Notes under the pieces: generated by a model | Told to the model about the DNA's origin: nothing | What the model saw: the letters and a program-made list of their open reading frames with translations, nothing else | Databases searched by the model: none | Position numbers and translations under genes: made by a program | From: Bathynomus jamesi | Lineage: Eukaryota > Arthropoda > Malacostraca > Isopoda > Cirolanidae | Assembly (NCBI GenBank): GCA_023014485.1 | Contig: JAJOZX010005630.1 | Location: 67,001-131,000, forward strand | Length of the DNA stretch: 64,000 nucleotides | Reading direction: 5' to 3' | Shown here: piece after piece, positions 54,202 to 64,000 of the stretch | How positions within the stretch are numbered: position 1 is the first letter of the stretch | Layout of the letters: every line of letters starts with the position of its first letter

Positions 54202-54663
54202 AATATACGTGAGGGACACGTTAAGTCCAGTTGAATGCCAGTTCCGATCGGAACGGGAGCTGCTTGGCGTCGATCTGAACCTGGGAGGGACGAACCATAG
54301 GTTAATCTTGGTGTACAGACCTCCGCATCTCCTCCTTGAGGAGGATACAGCCCTGTACACCGAACTCCGTAGCCTGCTAGGGGACAGGATGTGTGTAGTT
54401 TTAAGAGACTTCAACTGTCGCGGCATAAACTGGGAAGACAGGACTGCTGATGCCGAAGATAGGAGGCTAGTTGACTTTGCTGATGAGAACTTCCTGACTC
54501 AGTGGGTTAATGGGCCTACACGAGGCGAAAGCGTTCTAGACTTAGTATTCACGACCGAAGACAACCTCGTCACTGGCCTCACCGTTCAAAAGGAAGGAAA
54601 GGCGCGAGACTTTGAAATGGAATGCAGTAGGGGAGCCATTAACCTTAAAATAGGTTTCCTGCA

Positions 54664-54731
<68 letters not shown>
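54199..54731 (+). mobile_element. CR1-like LINE endonuclease segment ending in the alternative tail
   Basis: It begins CACTAATATACGTGAGGGAC after (CT)n and encodes the endonuclease in one open frame (54209-54585: VYRPPHLLLEEDTALYTEL, VVLRDFNCRGINW). Instead of continuing to RT it joins, after 'VTGLTV', the ~80-bp alternative tail and (CT)n to 54731. The junction at 54585 looks like a template switch or deletion. Confidence 0.8.
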
Positions 54732-54734
<3 letters not shown>

Positions 54735-55930
54735 GAGTGAGTATGATAAGAGTAGGGCGATTGATATGCTTTATCTCGACTTTCAGAAAGCCTTTGATAA
54801 GGTACCTCACCGCCGGCTAATGGCGAAAGTGCGCGCGCTGGGTATCGGTGGGAAAATAGGTAGGTGGATTGAAAACTGGCTGAGGAATAGGCGGCAGAGG
54901 GTTGTAATTAAAGGGGCTAGTTCGGGTTGGGCCTCGGTCACTAGTGGGGTTCCTCAGGGTTCTGTTTTGGGGCCACTGTTGTTTATCATTTACATAAATG
55001 ATATCGACGGTGGCATCGTCAGTTGGATCGCCAAATTCGCTGATGACATCAAGCTTGGGGCCAATGTTGGGACGCCCGAAGCGATCGAGCAACTGCGTGC
55101 GGACCTAGGTAGGATAGGAGAGTGGTCCGAAAAATGGCAAATATCGTTTAACTTGGGTAAATGCAAAGTGATGCACATTGGCTACGCCAATCCCAAGTCG
55201 GACTACTCGATGTTGGGTAGTAATATCGAGGTGACTGATTTAGAAAAGGACTTGGGTGTGGTAATTAGCAGCGACCTTAACTTTACGAAACAGTGTGTAG
55301 AGGTGGAAAAGAAAGCCCAGAAACTATTGGGTTATATCAGGAGGCAATTTCAATTTCGGAACAAGGAGATTGTGCTCTCACTGTACAATTCCCTTTTTCG
55401 GCCGCACCTGGAGTATGCTGTGCAGTTCTGGTCGCCCACCCTCAGGAAAGATATTGAGAGGCTGGAGCGAGTGCAGGCGAGGGCCACAAAGTTAATCCCT
55501 TCCGTTAGGCATATGGGCTACAATCGACGGTTACGCGCCCTGAACTTGTTTTCGCTTGAAACTCGGAGGCTGCGCGGTCAACTGATCGAGGTTTTCAAGC
55601 TCTTACGAGGGTTCAACGATGTCGATTTTAGAAGTATGTTTAGTTTAAATGATAACCCAACTCGCAACAATGGTTGGAAGTTGGATTTGAAGCGGTTTAG
55701 GACTAGTGTGTGTGGGAATTACTTTACGTATAATATCTGTGACACATGGAACAGGTTACCTTCGGAAGTTGTGAACAGTTCCTCTGTGGATCAGTTCAAG
55801 AAAAGGTTAGACCAAATCTTGCACACTATTTGAGTGTGTACAAAATTTTCTTCTGGCACCCGTTGCCATTGCCCATTGGTACCTCCTCGGTATGGGCCGC
55901 AAGGCCTTTTGAAGTACTTCTTTTCCTTGT

Positions 55931-55988
<58 letters not shown>
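54732..55988 (+). mobile_element. CR1-like LINE, RT part with short 3' UTR
   Basis: It begins TTGAGTGAGTATGATAAGAG after (CT)n. ORF2 is open to 55833, followed by the short 3' untranslated region (GTACAAAATTTTCTTCTGGC) and (CT)n at 55935-55988. Confidence 0.9.
54733..55833 (+). CDS. LINE reverse transcriptase, 366 residues, unbroken but with FADDIKL
   Basis: RT motifs A (YLDFQKAFDKVPH), B (SGVPQGSVLGPLLF) and C (FADDIKLGAN) are present in one open frame ending at the natural stop. It differs from the 52.3 and 59.4 kb copies at several positions (for example LFRPHLEYAVQFW, DQILHTI) and resembles the older 18 kb copy in those, so it represents a separate subfamily that pairs with the short 3' untranslated region. 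Confidence 0.85.
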
Positions 55989-55990
<2 letters not shown>

Positions 55991-56993
55991 CAGGGGGTAT
56001 AAAGGTTATGCACATTTCTTCTGGATGTAGTAAACTTTATACTTGGGGTGTGACAGCCCTCCGGTCCCGAGTCGTGGGATTCTAGAGGAACTGGCTGCCA
56101 GCTCCTTTAGGTTCTCTCTCTCTTTCGGGAGGGCGGGTAAAGTATTTTGCACAATCCCGTCCCGTGGGTTACTAGGACCCCCATCCCTACTCTATCCTTT
56201 TAGATTACGTTAAGGTTGTTCTCCTCTCACTGCAAAAAAAAAAAAAAAAAAAAAAACCTTTTCTTTTAGTATTAAGTCTTTTTCTTTCTTTTACTATTAG
56301 GACCCTACTGCTACCTCATGCGTGGGAAGAGAGGCTTTGGAACCTCTATAAATAACACCATTTAACGCTCGTAGGTTGTGAGAGACTGGGATGGAGGGGT
56401 CCCAGGCGTAGGGGCGCGATGAATGGAGTGTGGCTAGTGCCCGTTAAGCCCATTCCTAACGCGTAATGGCTTGACCAGCCCCCTGCGACCGGTTCTTTGG
56501 TGACCAATTGATGGTGCTTGGCTGTACTGCTCTGAGGTGAGAGGGCTTTACTGCCCAGCTGGCTGCCAGGCCAGCGTAAAGTCTCGGGCGTAGCCTCTGG
56601 TCTGGTGGGATATCCCTTGAACACTGGATTCTAAGAGTCTGGCCCCTTGTGAGTGACTAGTAAGACTTAGTAAGGGGCTGCATCTCGCTGTCGCTCCTGG
56701 CGGAAAATCCGTGACGCTTGCGTCGCGAGTGTTTGTCAGTTGGTAGCTGCGACACGTTTGGGACGGTCCGGCCCTGGGAGACCTTTGGTCGGTGCGGCAG
56801 CAGGAGAGGTGTAGTCTTCTGGAAGGAATGAACGTCACTTGCAAAAGGCGGATGCGTCTACGCGCGGGATGAATTCACCCCCCCCCCCCTTTTTATATAC
56901 TGGTCATAACGTTTTTGGATAGTTTTTCATTGCTAAACGCTTTATCTTATTCAGAGTATTCAGAAAAAACAAAAAAAAAAGAGAAAATAAATA
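55989..56993 (+). other. LINE 5' untranslated region
   Basis: About 1 kb, with an A run at 56235-56256 and GC-rich sequence at 56350-56870 and no supported coding frame. An internal promoter is expected here for a LINE, but no specific element is identified. A C run lies at 56879-56889. Confidence 0.6.
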
Positions 56994-58275
56994 TGGCAGG
57001 GCCAGCTAAATTGAAAGCAGAATGCTTTAAATGTAAAGTTAATCATTGGTGCGTAGACTTCCCAGAGGGTAGTATCAGCGATATCACATCCCTTAGTGTA
57101 TGTTTGTTTTGTAAACTTAGAGACAACCACGAAAAGGAAGTTAAAGAGCTAAAGAATTAGTAAAAAGCTTGAAGCTAGGGTCGTAGCACTGGAAATCCAA
57201 CCCTGGACAAGATCAAATTAAAAACACACCAGCAGATTCAAACTGCAAGATTAAGTATCTAGAACAAAGGGAGGGCTCAAAGAAGGGGCTGATAGAGAAG
57301 GGTGGGAAGGGATTGATAGAGAAGGGTGGGCAGGGGCCAATGAAGAAAAAGGGTGGGAAGGGGCCTGCTGATGGCCCAAAGAAACCGAAGGATGTAGCTA
57401 CCTGTCGGGGTGTCTCGGGTGGTGTAACTGCGTGTATGGGTGGCGACGGGTTTCGAAAGGTCTCGGGCAAGAAGGCTGCGAAGCCGAAGCCTGAGACCCC
57501 AGTTGCCCCTGTCAAGACCTCTAACCGCTTTAGTCTCCTGTGCTCGAAGGAGGAAGACACCGTTTTGATTGGGGACTCGCAGATCAGGGGCCAGAGAAGT
57601 ACTTTGCTTCAGCAAACCGGGATGGGAGGAAGGTAAGGTGCTTACCTGGGCGGGGAACGGCGCACTTAAGGAAGGAGGTAGAGAAGGTGCGCGTGGCTAG
57701 TCGGAGGACTGCGATCGTTGTCCACGCTGGTGGCAATGACCTGTTCCTCAAAGGCGGTGGGGTAGGTCTTACTGAAGGGATCATCACCGAGATCATGTCT
57801 CTTGCGGATGATCTAAAACTGAAGACAGACAGGGGAATGTTAATGGGTATTTTACCGCGAATGAATGTCAGTGACCACGCGCTCAGTAAGGTCATTGGCA
57901 TCAACGAGAGGGTACAAGACTTGTGCGTTCCGCTGGGCGTGAAGTTATTGACCCCTTCGATGCATTTTCGGGTAGGTGGGACCTTTACCAGAGGGATGGT
58001 GTCCACCTCAATAACAAGGGTAAAGGTGTGCTAGGCGCGCTGCTCGACCGGCACCTATACAGAATGGTGAGGTCGAGTCCGGGGAGAGATGATGGGCCCC
58101 CACCGGGGAGAGATGAGATGAGCCGGTGGCGGACATACCTTCGACTGAAGGGTGCGTCGAAGTACAGGTGGGTGACCCTCCTCCTACGTTGGAGGGGGCT
58201 CAGTCTCCTGCGGAAGTTGCCCCCTCGTTAGTGAGGGCTCTTCAACTCCCGACAGCCCTGGCTGTTCGGGAAACG
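56994..58275 (+). pseudogene. LINE ORF1: Cys-pair finger, Lys/Gly-rich linker, SGNH esterase
   Basis: The ATG at 56994 begins MAGPAKLKAECFKCKVNHWC, with Cys pairs CFKC and CLFC (residues about 11-45) like a zinc finger. A Lys/Gly-rich linker (57290-57480) includes short imperfect repeats. The esterase part has all three blocks: VLIGDSQIRG near 57564 (nucleophile Ser), VVHAGGNDLF near 57718 and DGVHLNNKGKG near 57997. Esterase-type ORF1 proteins of CR1-group LINEs are thought to act in RNA or lipid-associated steps; the role here is inferred. Frame breaks lie near 57158, 57620, 57945 and 58110. Confidence 0.72.
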
Positions 58276-58279
58276 GGTC

Positions 58280-61054
58280 GTGCTAGGGGGCGGTCAGAAT
58301 AGGGAAGGCTCCCTCCGTGCAATGCTTTTTAATGCTAGGTCAATTAGGAACAAGTTTTGCGAGCTACGGGCGCTCTTAGCATCAGAATACCAGGATATCG
58401 TTGCTATCACCGAGTCCTGGATTCATACTGATCGTAGGACTACGTTGGGGAGTTCGAAATTCCCGGTATAGAATGTTTCGCAAAGACGCACCCGTGGGGA
58501 GGGGGGTGGGGTACTAATATACGTCAGAGACACGTTGAGTCCGGTTGACTGCCAGTTCCGTCGGAACGGGAGCTGCTTGGCGTCGATCTGAACGTGGGAG
58601 GGACGAACTATAGGTTAATCTTGGTGTACAGACCTCCGCATCTCCTCCTCGAGATACAGCCCTGTACACCGAACTCAGTAGCCTGCTAGGGGATAGGGTG
58701 TGTGTAGTTTTAGGAGACTTCAACTGTCGCGGCATAAAGTGGGAAAACAGGACTGCCGATGCTGAAGGGAGGAGGCTAGTTGACTTTGCTGATGAGAACT
58801 TCCTCACTCAGTGGGTCAACGAGCCTACACGAGGCGAAAGCGTTCTAGACTTAGTATTCACGACCGAAGACAACCTCGTCACTGGCCTCACCGTTGACGA
58901 ATCGTTGGGCGGGAGTGATCACGGTCTTATTAGGTTCCGTGTGTGCGTCCCTCGGGTGAAGCGTAGTAACTCGAGAGGCAGTAAGCTCGATCTCCGGCGG
59001 GCGAACTTTGTTAGCCTCAGGGATAGCGTAGCAGAGATGGGGTTAGAGGTTGGCGGCGATGTTGAGGGAGTGTGGAGTGCATTCCGGGATGAGTTTATGG
59101 TGCTGCAGTCTGCTGCCATACCCTCAAAACCGGTCACCCCTGCTTCAACGCAGCCTAAGTGGTTCAATCGTGGCATCGCTTCGGCTATCCGAAATAGGAA
59201 AGTAGCGTATAGGAGGGCGAAGGCCAATCGTTCCCACGAGAACACTGAAGCGTATGTCCGCCTGTGTAGGGAAGTGAAGGCGAAGGTTAGGCTAGCGAAA
59301 CGTAACGAAGAACTACGGGTGGCAAGCCTCTGCAAGGGAACCCTAAGGAGTTCTTCAGTTATGTTAATAGTAGAAAGCCCATTAGAAGCATGATAGGTCC
59401 TTTAAAGGACGGAAGCGGCGTTCTGCGGACCTCCGACGCGGACATCGCTAATGTGCTTAATGAGTACTTTGCGGGAGTGTTCACCAGGGAGGATACCCGC
59501 GTCATCCCCGAGCCAGCTGTGAGGCACGAAGGTGCTGGCCTGGATAGTGTTAGATGTACCGCGACAGTCGTTGCTCATAGAATAGACAAACTGAGCGCGT
59601 TTAAGGCTCCTGGGCCAGACCAGTTTCTCCCCAGTGTTTTGCGAGAAGTGCGCGACCAGGTGGCTCCCCACCTGGCTACAGTCTTCAACAAATCGTTGGA
59701 GATGGGCCAGGTGCCTGGTGACTGGAGGGAGGCCAACGTGACCCCTATCTTTAAGAAAGGGGATCACGAAAGTCCAGGGAACTATCGTCCTATTAGTCTC
59801 ACTTCAGTTGTAGTAGGTAAATTATTAGAAAGGATAATAGCTGATAGAATCGTTGACCATTTGGATTCCTACAAGCTGCTTGGGGACTCCCAACATGGGT
59901 TTAGACGGCATAGGTCGTGTCTCACCAACTTGCTCGAGTTTTTCCACGTCATGTTGAGTGAGTACGATAAGAGTAGGGCGATTGATATACTTTATCTCGA
60001 CTTTCAGAAAGCCTTTGATAAGGTACCTCACCGCCGGCTAATGGCGAAAGTGCGCGCGCTGGGTATCGGTGGGGAAATAGGTAGGTGGATTGAAAACTGG
60101 CTGAGGAATAGGCGGCAGAGGGTGGTAATTAAAGGGGCTAGTTCGGGTTGGGCCTCGGTCACTAGTGGGGTTCCTCAGGGTTCCGTTTTGGGGCCACTGT
60201 TGTTTACCATTTACATAAATGATATCGACGGTGGCATCGTCAGTCGGATCGCCAAATTCGCTGATGACACCAAGCTTGGGGCCAATGTTGGGACGCCCGA
60301 AGCGATCGAGGAACTGCGTGCGGACCTAGGTAGGATAGGAGAGTGGTCCGAAAAATGGCAAATGCCGTTTAACTTGGGTAAATGCAAAGTGATGCACATT
60401 GGCTACGCCAATCCCAAGTCGGACTACTCGATGTTGGGCAGTAATATCGAGGTGACTGATTTAGAAAAGGACTTGGGTGTGCTAATTAGCAGCGACCTTA
60501 AGTTTACGAAACAGTGTGTAGAGGTGGAAAAGAAAGCCCAGAAACTATTGGGTTATATCAGGAGGCAATTTCAGTTTCGGAACAAGGAGATTGTGCTCTC
60601 ACTGTACAATTCCCTTGTTCGGCCGTACCTGGAGTATGCTGTGCAGTTCTGGTCGCCCACCCTCAGGAAAGATATTGAGAGGCTGGAGCGAGTGCAGGCG
60701 AGGGCCACAAAGTTAATCCCTTCCGTTAGGCATATGGGCTACAATCGACGGTTACGCGCCCTGAACTTGTTTTCGCTTGAAACTCGGAGGCTGCGCGGTC
60801 AACTGATCGAGGTTTTCAAGCTCTTACGAGGGTTCAACGATGTCGATTTTAGAAGTATGTTTAGTTTAAATGATAACCCAACTCGCAACAATGGTTGGAA
60901 GTTGGATTTGAAACGGTTTAGGACTAGTGTGTGTGGGAATTACGTTACGTATAAGATCTGTGACACATGGAACAGGTTACCTTCGGAAGTTGTGAACAGT
61001 TCCTCTGTGGATCAGTTCAAGAAAAGGTTAGACGAAATCTTGCACACTATTTGA
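58280..61054 (+). pseudogene. LINE ORF2: AP endonuclease and reverse transcriptase, few breaks
   Basis: Endonuclease: AMLFNARSIRNKF, AITESWIHTD, VVLGDFNCRGIKW, SDHGLIRF. RT: a 554-codon unbroken frame (59390-61054) with all blocks, including YLDFQKAFDKVPH, SGVPQGSVLGPLLF and FADDTKL. Breaks are at about 58437, 58500, 58652 and 59337, each a one- to few-base difference from the sister copies at 16.5 and 49.3 kb. A consensus of the copies would have full-length frames, so the family was recently active. Confidence 0.85.
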
Positions 61055-61559
61055 GTGTGTAAAGACATTTAGGACCTCAGTCTGCGGAAATTTCTTTTCC
61101 TATAAAATAGTTATATCTGGAACCAACTTCCCTCAGAGGTTGTTTCCAGTCAAAGTGTAAATCTGTTTAAAAATAGGCTAGACAAAGTACTGAACACACT
61201 CATAGTTTAAGATTAAAACCTCAGAAAACTCTGCAGGAGTTCGCTTGCTCGGTGTCTCTGTGAGCAAGCTAAATATAGAGCTATTTATATATTCTCCACT
61301 TTCCTGTAAAATTTCCTTGGCTACTTTTCCAGGGTCAAGGTATTTTCTTCAACCTTTTTCCGTACCTGCCTCTGGCAGGGAGGGAGCGGAGGGTGGGGAG
61401 AGAGCCTTCTACTTTTCTATCCAGTTTTCTACTACTGCTAGGATAGTTGAAAGAAAAATAAACTTTACAAAATTTTCCCTGGCACCCGTTGCCATTGGTA
61501 CCTCCTCGGTATGGGCCGCAAGGCCTTTTGAGGTACTTCTTTTCCTTGTAACTCCTTGT

Positions 61560-61628
<69 letters not shown>

Positions 61629-61631
<3 letters not shown>

Positions 61632-61754
61632 TTCTACTACTGCTAGGATAGTTGAAAGAAAAATAAACTTTTACAAAATTTTCCCTGGCACCCGTTGCCA
61701 TTGGTACCTCCTCGGTATGGGCCGCAAGGCCTTTTGAGGTACTTCTTTTCCTTG

Positions 61755-61796
<42 letters not shown>
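61629..61796 (+). mobile_element. CR1-like LINE, 3' tip only
   Basis: About 130 bp starting GTTTTCTACTACTGCTAGGA, the last part of the long 3' untranslated region, immediately after (CT)n and ending in (CT)n at 61757-61796. Confidence 0.88.
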
Positions 61797-61798
<2 letters not shown>

Positions 61799-63856
61799 AT
61801 ATACGTGAGGGACACGTTAAGTCCAGTTGAATGCCAGTTCCGATCGGAACGGGAGCTGCTTGGCGTCGATCTGAACCTGGGAGGGACGAACCATAGGTTA
61901 ATCTTGGTGTACAGACCTCCGCATCTCCTCCTTTAGGAGGATACAGCCCTGTACACCGAACTCCGTAGCCTGCTAGGGGACAGGATGTGTGTAGTTTTAA
62001 GTGACTTCAACTGTTGCGGCATAAACTGGGAAGACAGGACTGCTGATGCCGAAGATAGGAGGCTAGTTGACTTTGCTGATGAGAACTTCCTGACTCAGTG
62101 GGTTAATGGGCCTACACGAGGCGAAAGCGTTCTAGACTTAGTATTCACGACCGAAGACAACCTCGTCACTGGCCTCACCGTTGACGAATCGTTCGGCGGG
62201 AGTGATCACGGTCTGATTAGGTTGTGTGTATGTGTGTGTCCCTCGGGTGAAGCGTAGTAGCTGGAGAGGCAGTTAGCTGGATCTACGGCGGGCGGACTTT
62301 GTTGGCCTACGGGATAGCGTAGGTGAGATGGGGTTAGAGGTCGGCGGCGATGTTGAGGGAGTGTGGAGTGCATTCCGGGACCAGTTTATGGTGCTGCAGT
62401 CTGCTGCCATACCCTCATAACCGGTCAGCCCTGCTTCAACGCAACCCGAGTGGTTCAGTCGGAACATCGCTTTGGCTATCCGAAATAGGAAAGCTGCGTA
62501 TAGGAGGGCGAAGGCGAATCGTTCCCATGAGAACACTGAGGCGTATGTCCACCTGTGCAGGGAAGTGAAGGCGAAGGTTAGGCTAGCTAAACGTAACGAA
62601 GAACTCCGGGTGGCAAGCAAGCCTCTGGAAGGGGAACCCTAAGGCGTTCTTTAGTTATGTTAATAGTAGAAAGCCCATTAGAAGCATGATAGGCCCGTTA
62701 AAGGACCGAAGCGGCGTGCTGCGAACCTCCGACACGGACATCGCTAATATGCTAAATGAGTCATCCCCGAGCCAGGCGTCAGGCACGAAGGTGCTGGCCT
62801 GGATAGTGTTCGGTGTACCGCGACAGTCGTTGCCGATAGAATAGACAAACAGCGCGTTTAAGGCTCCTGGGCCAGACCAGTTCCTCCCCAGAGTGTTGCG
62901 GGAAGTGCGCTACCAGGTGACTCCTCACCTTACAGTCTTCAACAAATCGTTGGAGACGGGCTAGGTGCCTGGTGACTGGAGGGAAGCCAACGTGACCACT
63001 ATCTTTAAAAAATGGGATCACGAAAGTCCAGGGAACTATCGTCCCATTAGTCTCGCTTCATTTGTGGGTAAATTATTAGAGGGGATAATAGCAGATAGGA
63101 TCGTTGACCATTTGGATTCCTACAAGCTGCTTGGGGACTCCAAACATGGGTTTAGACGGCATAGGTCGTGTCTCACCAACCTGCTTCAGTTTTTCCACGT
63201 CATGTGGAGTGAGTATTAGTAGCGACCTTAGGTTTACCAAACAGTGCGTAGAGGTGGAAAAGAAAGCCTAGAGGCTGTTGGGTTATATGAGGAGGCAATT
63301 TCAATTTCGGAACAAGGGGAGAGTGCTCTGTCTATAATTCCCTGGTTCGGCCGCACCTGGAGTATGCTGTGCAGTTCTGGTCGACCACCCACAGGGAAGA
63401 TATTGAGAGGCTGGAGAAAGCCCAGGCGAGGGCCACAAAGTTAATCCCTTCCGTCAGGCATATGGGCTACAATCGACGCTTACGCACCCTGAATTTGTTT
63501 TCGCTGGAAACTCCGAGGCTGCGCGGTCAACTCCTCGAGGTTTTTAAACTCTTACGCGGGTTCAACGCTGTCGATTTCAGAAACATGTTTAGTTTAAATG
63601 ATAACTCAACTCGCAACAATGTTGGAAGTTGGATTTGAAACAGTTTAACAGTAGTGTATGTGGGAATTACTTTACCGATAAGATCTGTGACACGTGGAAC
63701 AGGCTACCTTCAGGAGTTGTAAACAGTTCCTCTATGGATGAGTTCAAGAAAAGGTTAGACCGAATCTTGCACACTATTTGAGGGTGACAGAATATTTACC
63801 TGACACCCGTTGCCATTGGTACCTCCTCGGTATGGGCCGCAAGGCCTTTTGAGGTA

Positions 63857-63919
<63 letters not shown>
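61797..63919 (+). mobile_element. CR1-like LINE, older copy with RT deletion, short 3' UTR
   Basis: It starts AATATACGTGAGGGACACGT after (CT)n, almost the same 5' point as the copy at 54199. It covers the endonuclease (VVLSDFNCCGINW, SFGGSDHGL) and early RT, then has a deletion at about 63218 that removes RT motifs A to C and joins 'FFHVMWSEY' to the thumb. Many shifts and stops. The short 3' untranslated region ends in (CT)n at 63861-63920. Confidence 0.85.
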
Positions 63920-63923
<4 letters not shown>

Positions 63924-64000
63924 GAGGGTTCAACGATGTCGATTTTAGAAGTATGTTTAGTTTAAATGATAACCCAACTCGCAACAATGGTTGGAAGTTG
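63920..64000 (+). mobile_element. CR1-like LINE, next copy, runs off the window
   Basis: It begins TACGAGGGTTCAACGATGTC, in the ORF2 C-terminal region, immediately after (CT)n. The array therefore continues beyond 64 kb. Confidence 0.85.

Larger units (their letters stand above)
55989..61628 (+). mobile_element. apparently full-length CR1-like LINE (about 5.57 kb plus (CT)n)
   Basis: It begins CGCAGGGGGTATAAAGGTTA directly after (CT)n. It has about 1 kb of 5' untranslated sequence, ORF1 (zinc finger plus SGNH esterase), ORF2 (endonuclease plus RT), the long 3' untranslated region, and ends GAGGTACTTCTTTTCCTTGT, AACTCCTTGTAACT and (CT)n at 61563-61628. It is the only copy with 5' untranslated sequence and is the reference for the family. 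Both ORFs carry a few one-base shifts, so this copy as read is not active. Confidence 0.88.

Overview
The window is a stretch of eukaryotic, most likely invertebrate, repeat-rich nuclear DNA. I favour an arthropod, perhaps a decapod crustacean, but that is inference. It rests on very dense (CT)n, (AC)n and (TA)n microsatellites, a Polinton with an adenovirus-type gene set, hAT, mariner, Tc1 and piggyBac fragments, CR1-like LINEs, and 5S- and tRNA-derived repeats. I see no cellular host gene that I would defend. Almost every protein-coding region belongs to a mobile element, and most carry single-base frameshifts, which could be decay or sequencing errors in homopolymers.

Layout. 1-3.5 kb: two direct copies of a ~1.1 kb repeat containing a degenerate 5S-rRNA-like stretch, separated by microsatellites and a piggyBac remnant. 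3.5-4.5 kb: a small spliced gene made by an in-phase tandem duplication. 4.5-12.1 kb: a Polinton/Maverick (adintovirus-like) element. Its minus-strand arm carries an adenain-type protease, major capsid protein, basic core-like protein, minor capsid (penton-like) protein and integrase with chromodomain. Its plus-strand arm carries protein-primed DNA polymerase B and three unrecognised genes. An internal deletion joins the integrase core directly to the polymerase palm, and no packaging ATPase is visible. 12.1-15.8 kb: minisatellites, a Tc1-like fold-back and a 452-bp tandem repeat with a 19-bp internal flip. 15.8-22.4 kb: a CR1-like LINE, a second deleted LINE and a short mariner. 22.4-26.2 kb: gene-poor DNA with an inverted pair of 5S-rRNA-derived copies and a tRNA-like head. 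26.2-28.2 kb: a hAT element.

29.7-42.2 kb is a set of transposons nested inside each other. A minus-strand BED/hAT gene is split by a ~10.9 kb block with a 9-bp target duplication. Inside lie a mariner, then a CACTA-ended element, then a 6.35 kb element with ~175-bp inverted repeats and a 3-bp duplication, then another hAT with an 8-bp duplication. At three of these junctions, removing the insert plus one duplication restores an open frame; at a fourth it restores the mariner sequence.

43-44.1 kb: another mariner. 44.7-45.2 kb: a fold-back copy of the 452-bp repeat. 45.4-64 kb: a head-to-tail array of at least 13 copies of one CR1-like LINE, including one apparently full-length element at 56.0-61.6 kb. 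Each copy ends in (CT)n and the next copy begins directly after that (CT)n. The simplest reading is a LINE that inserts into the (CT)n tails of its own relatives.
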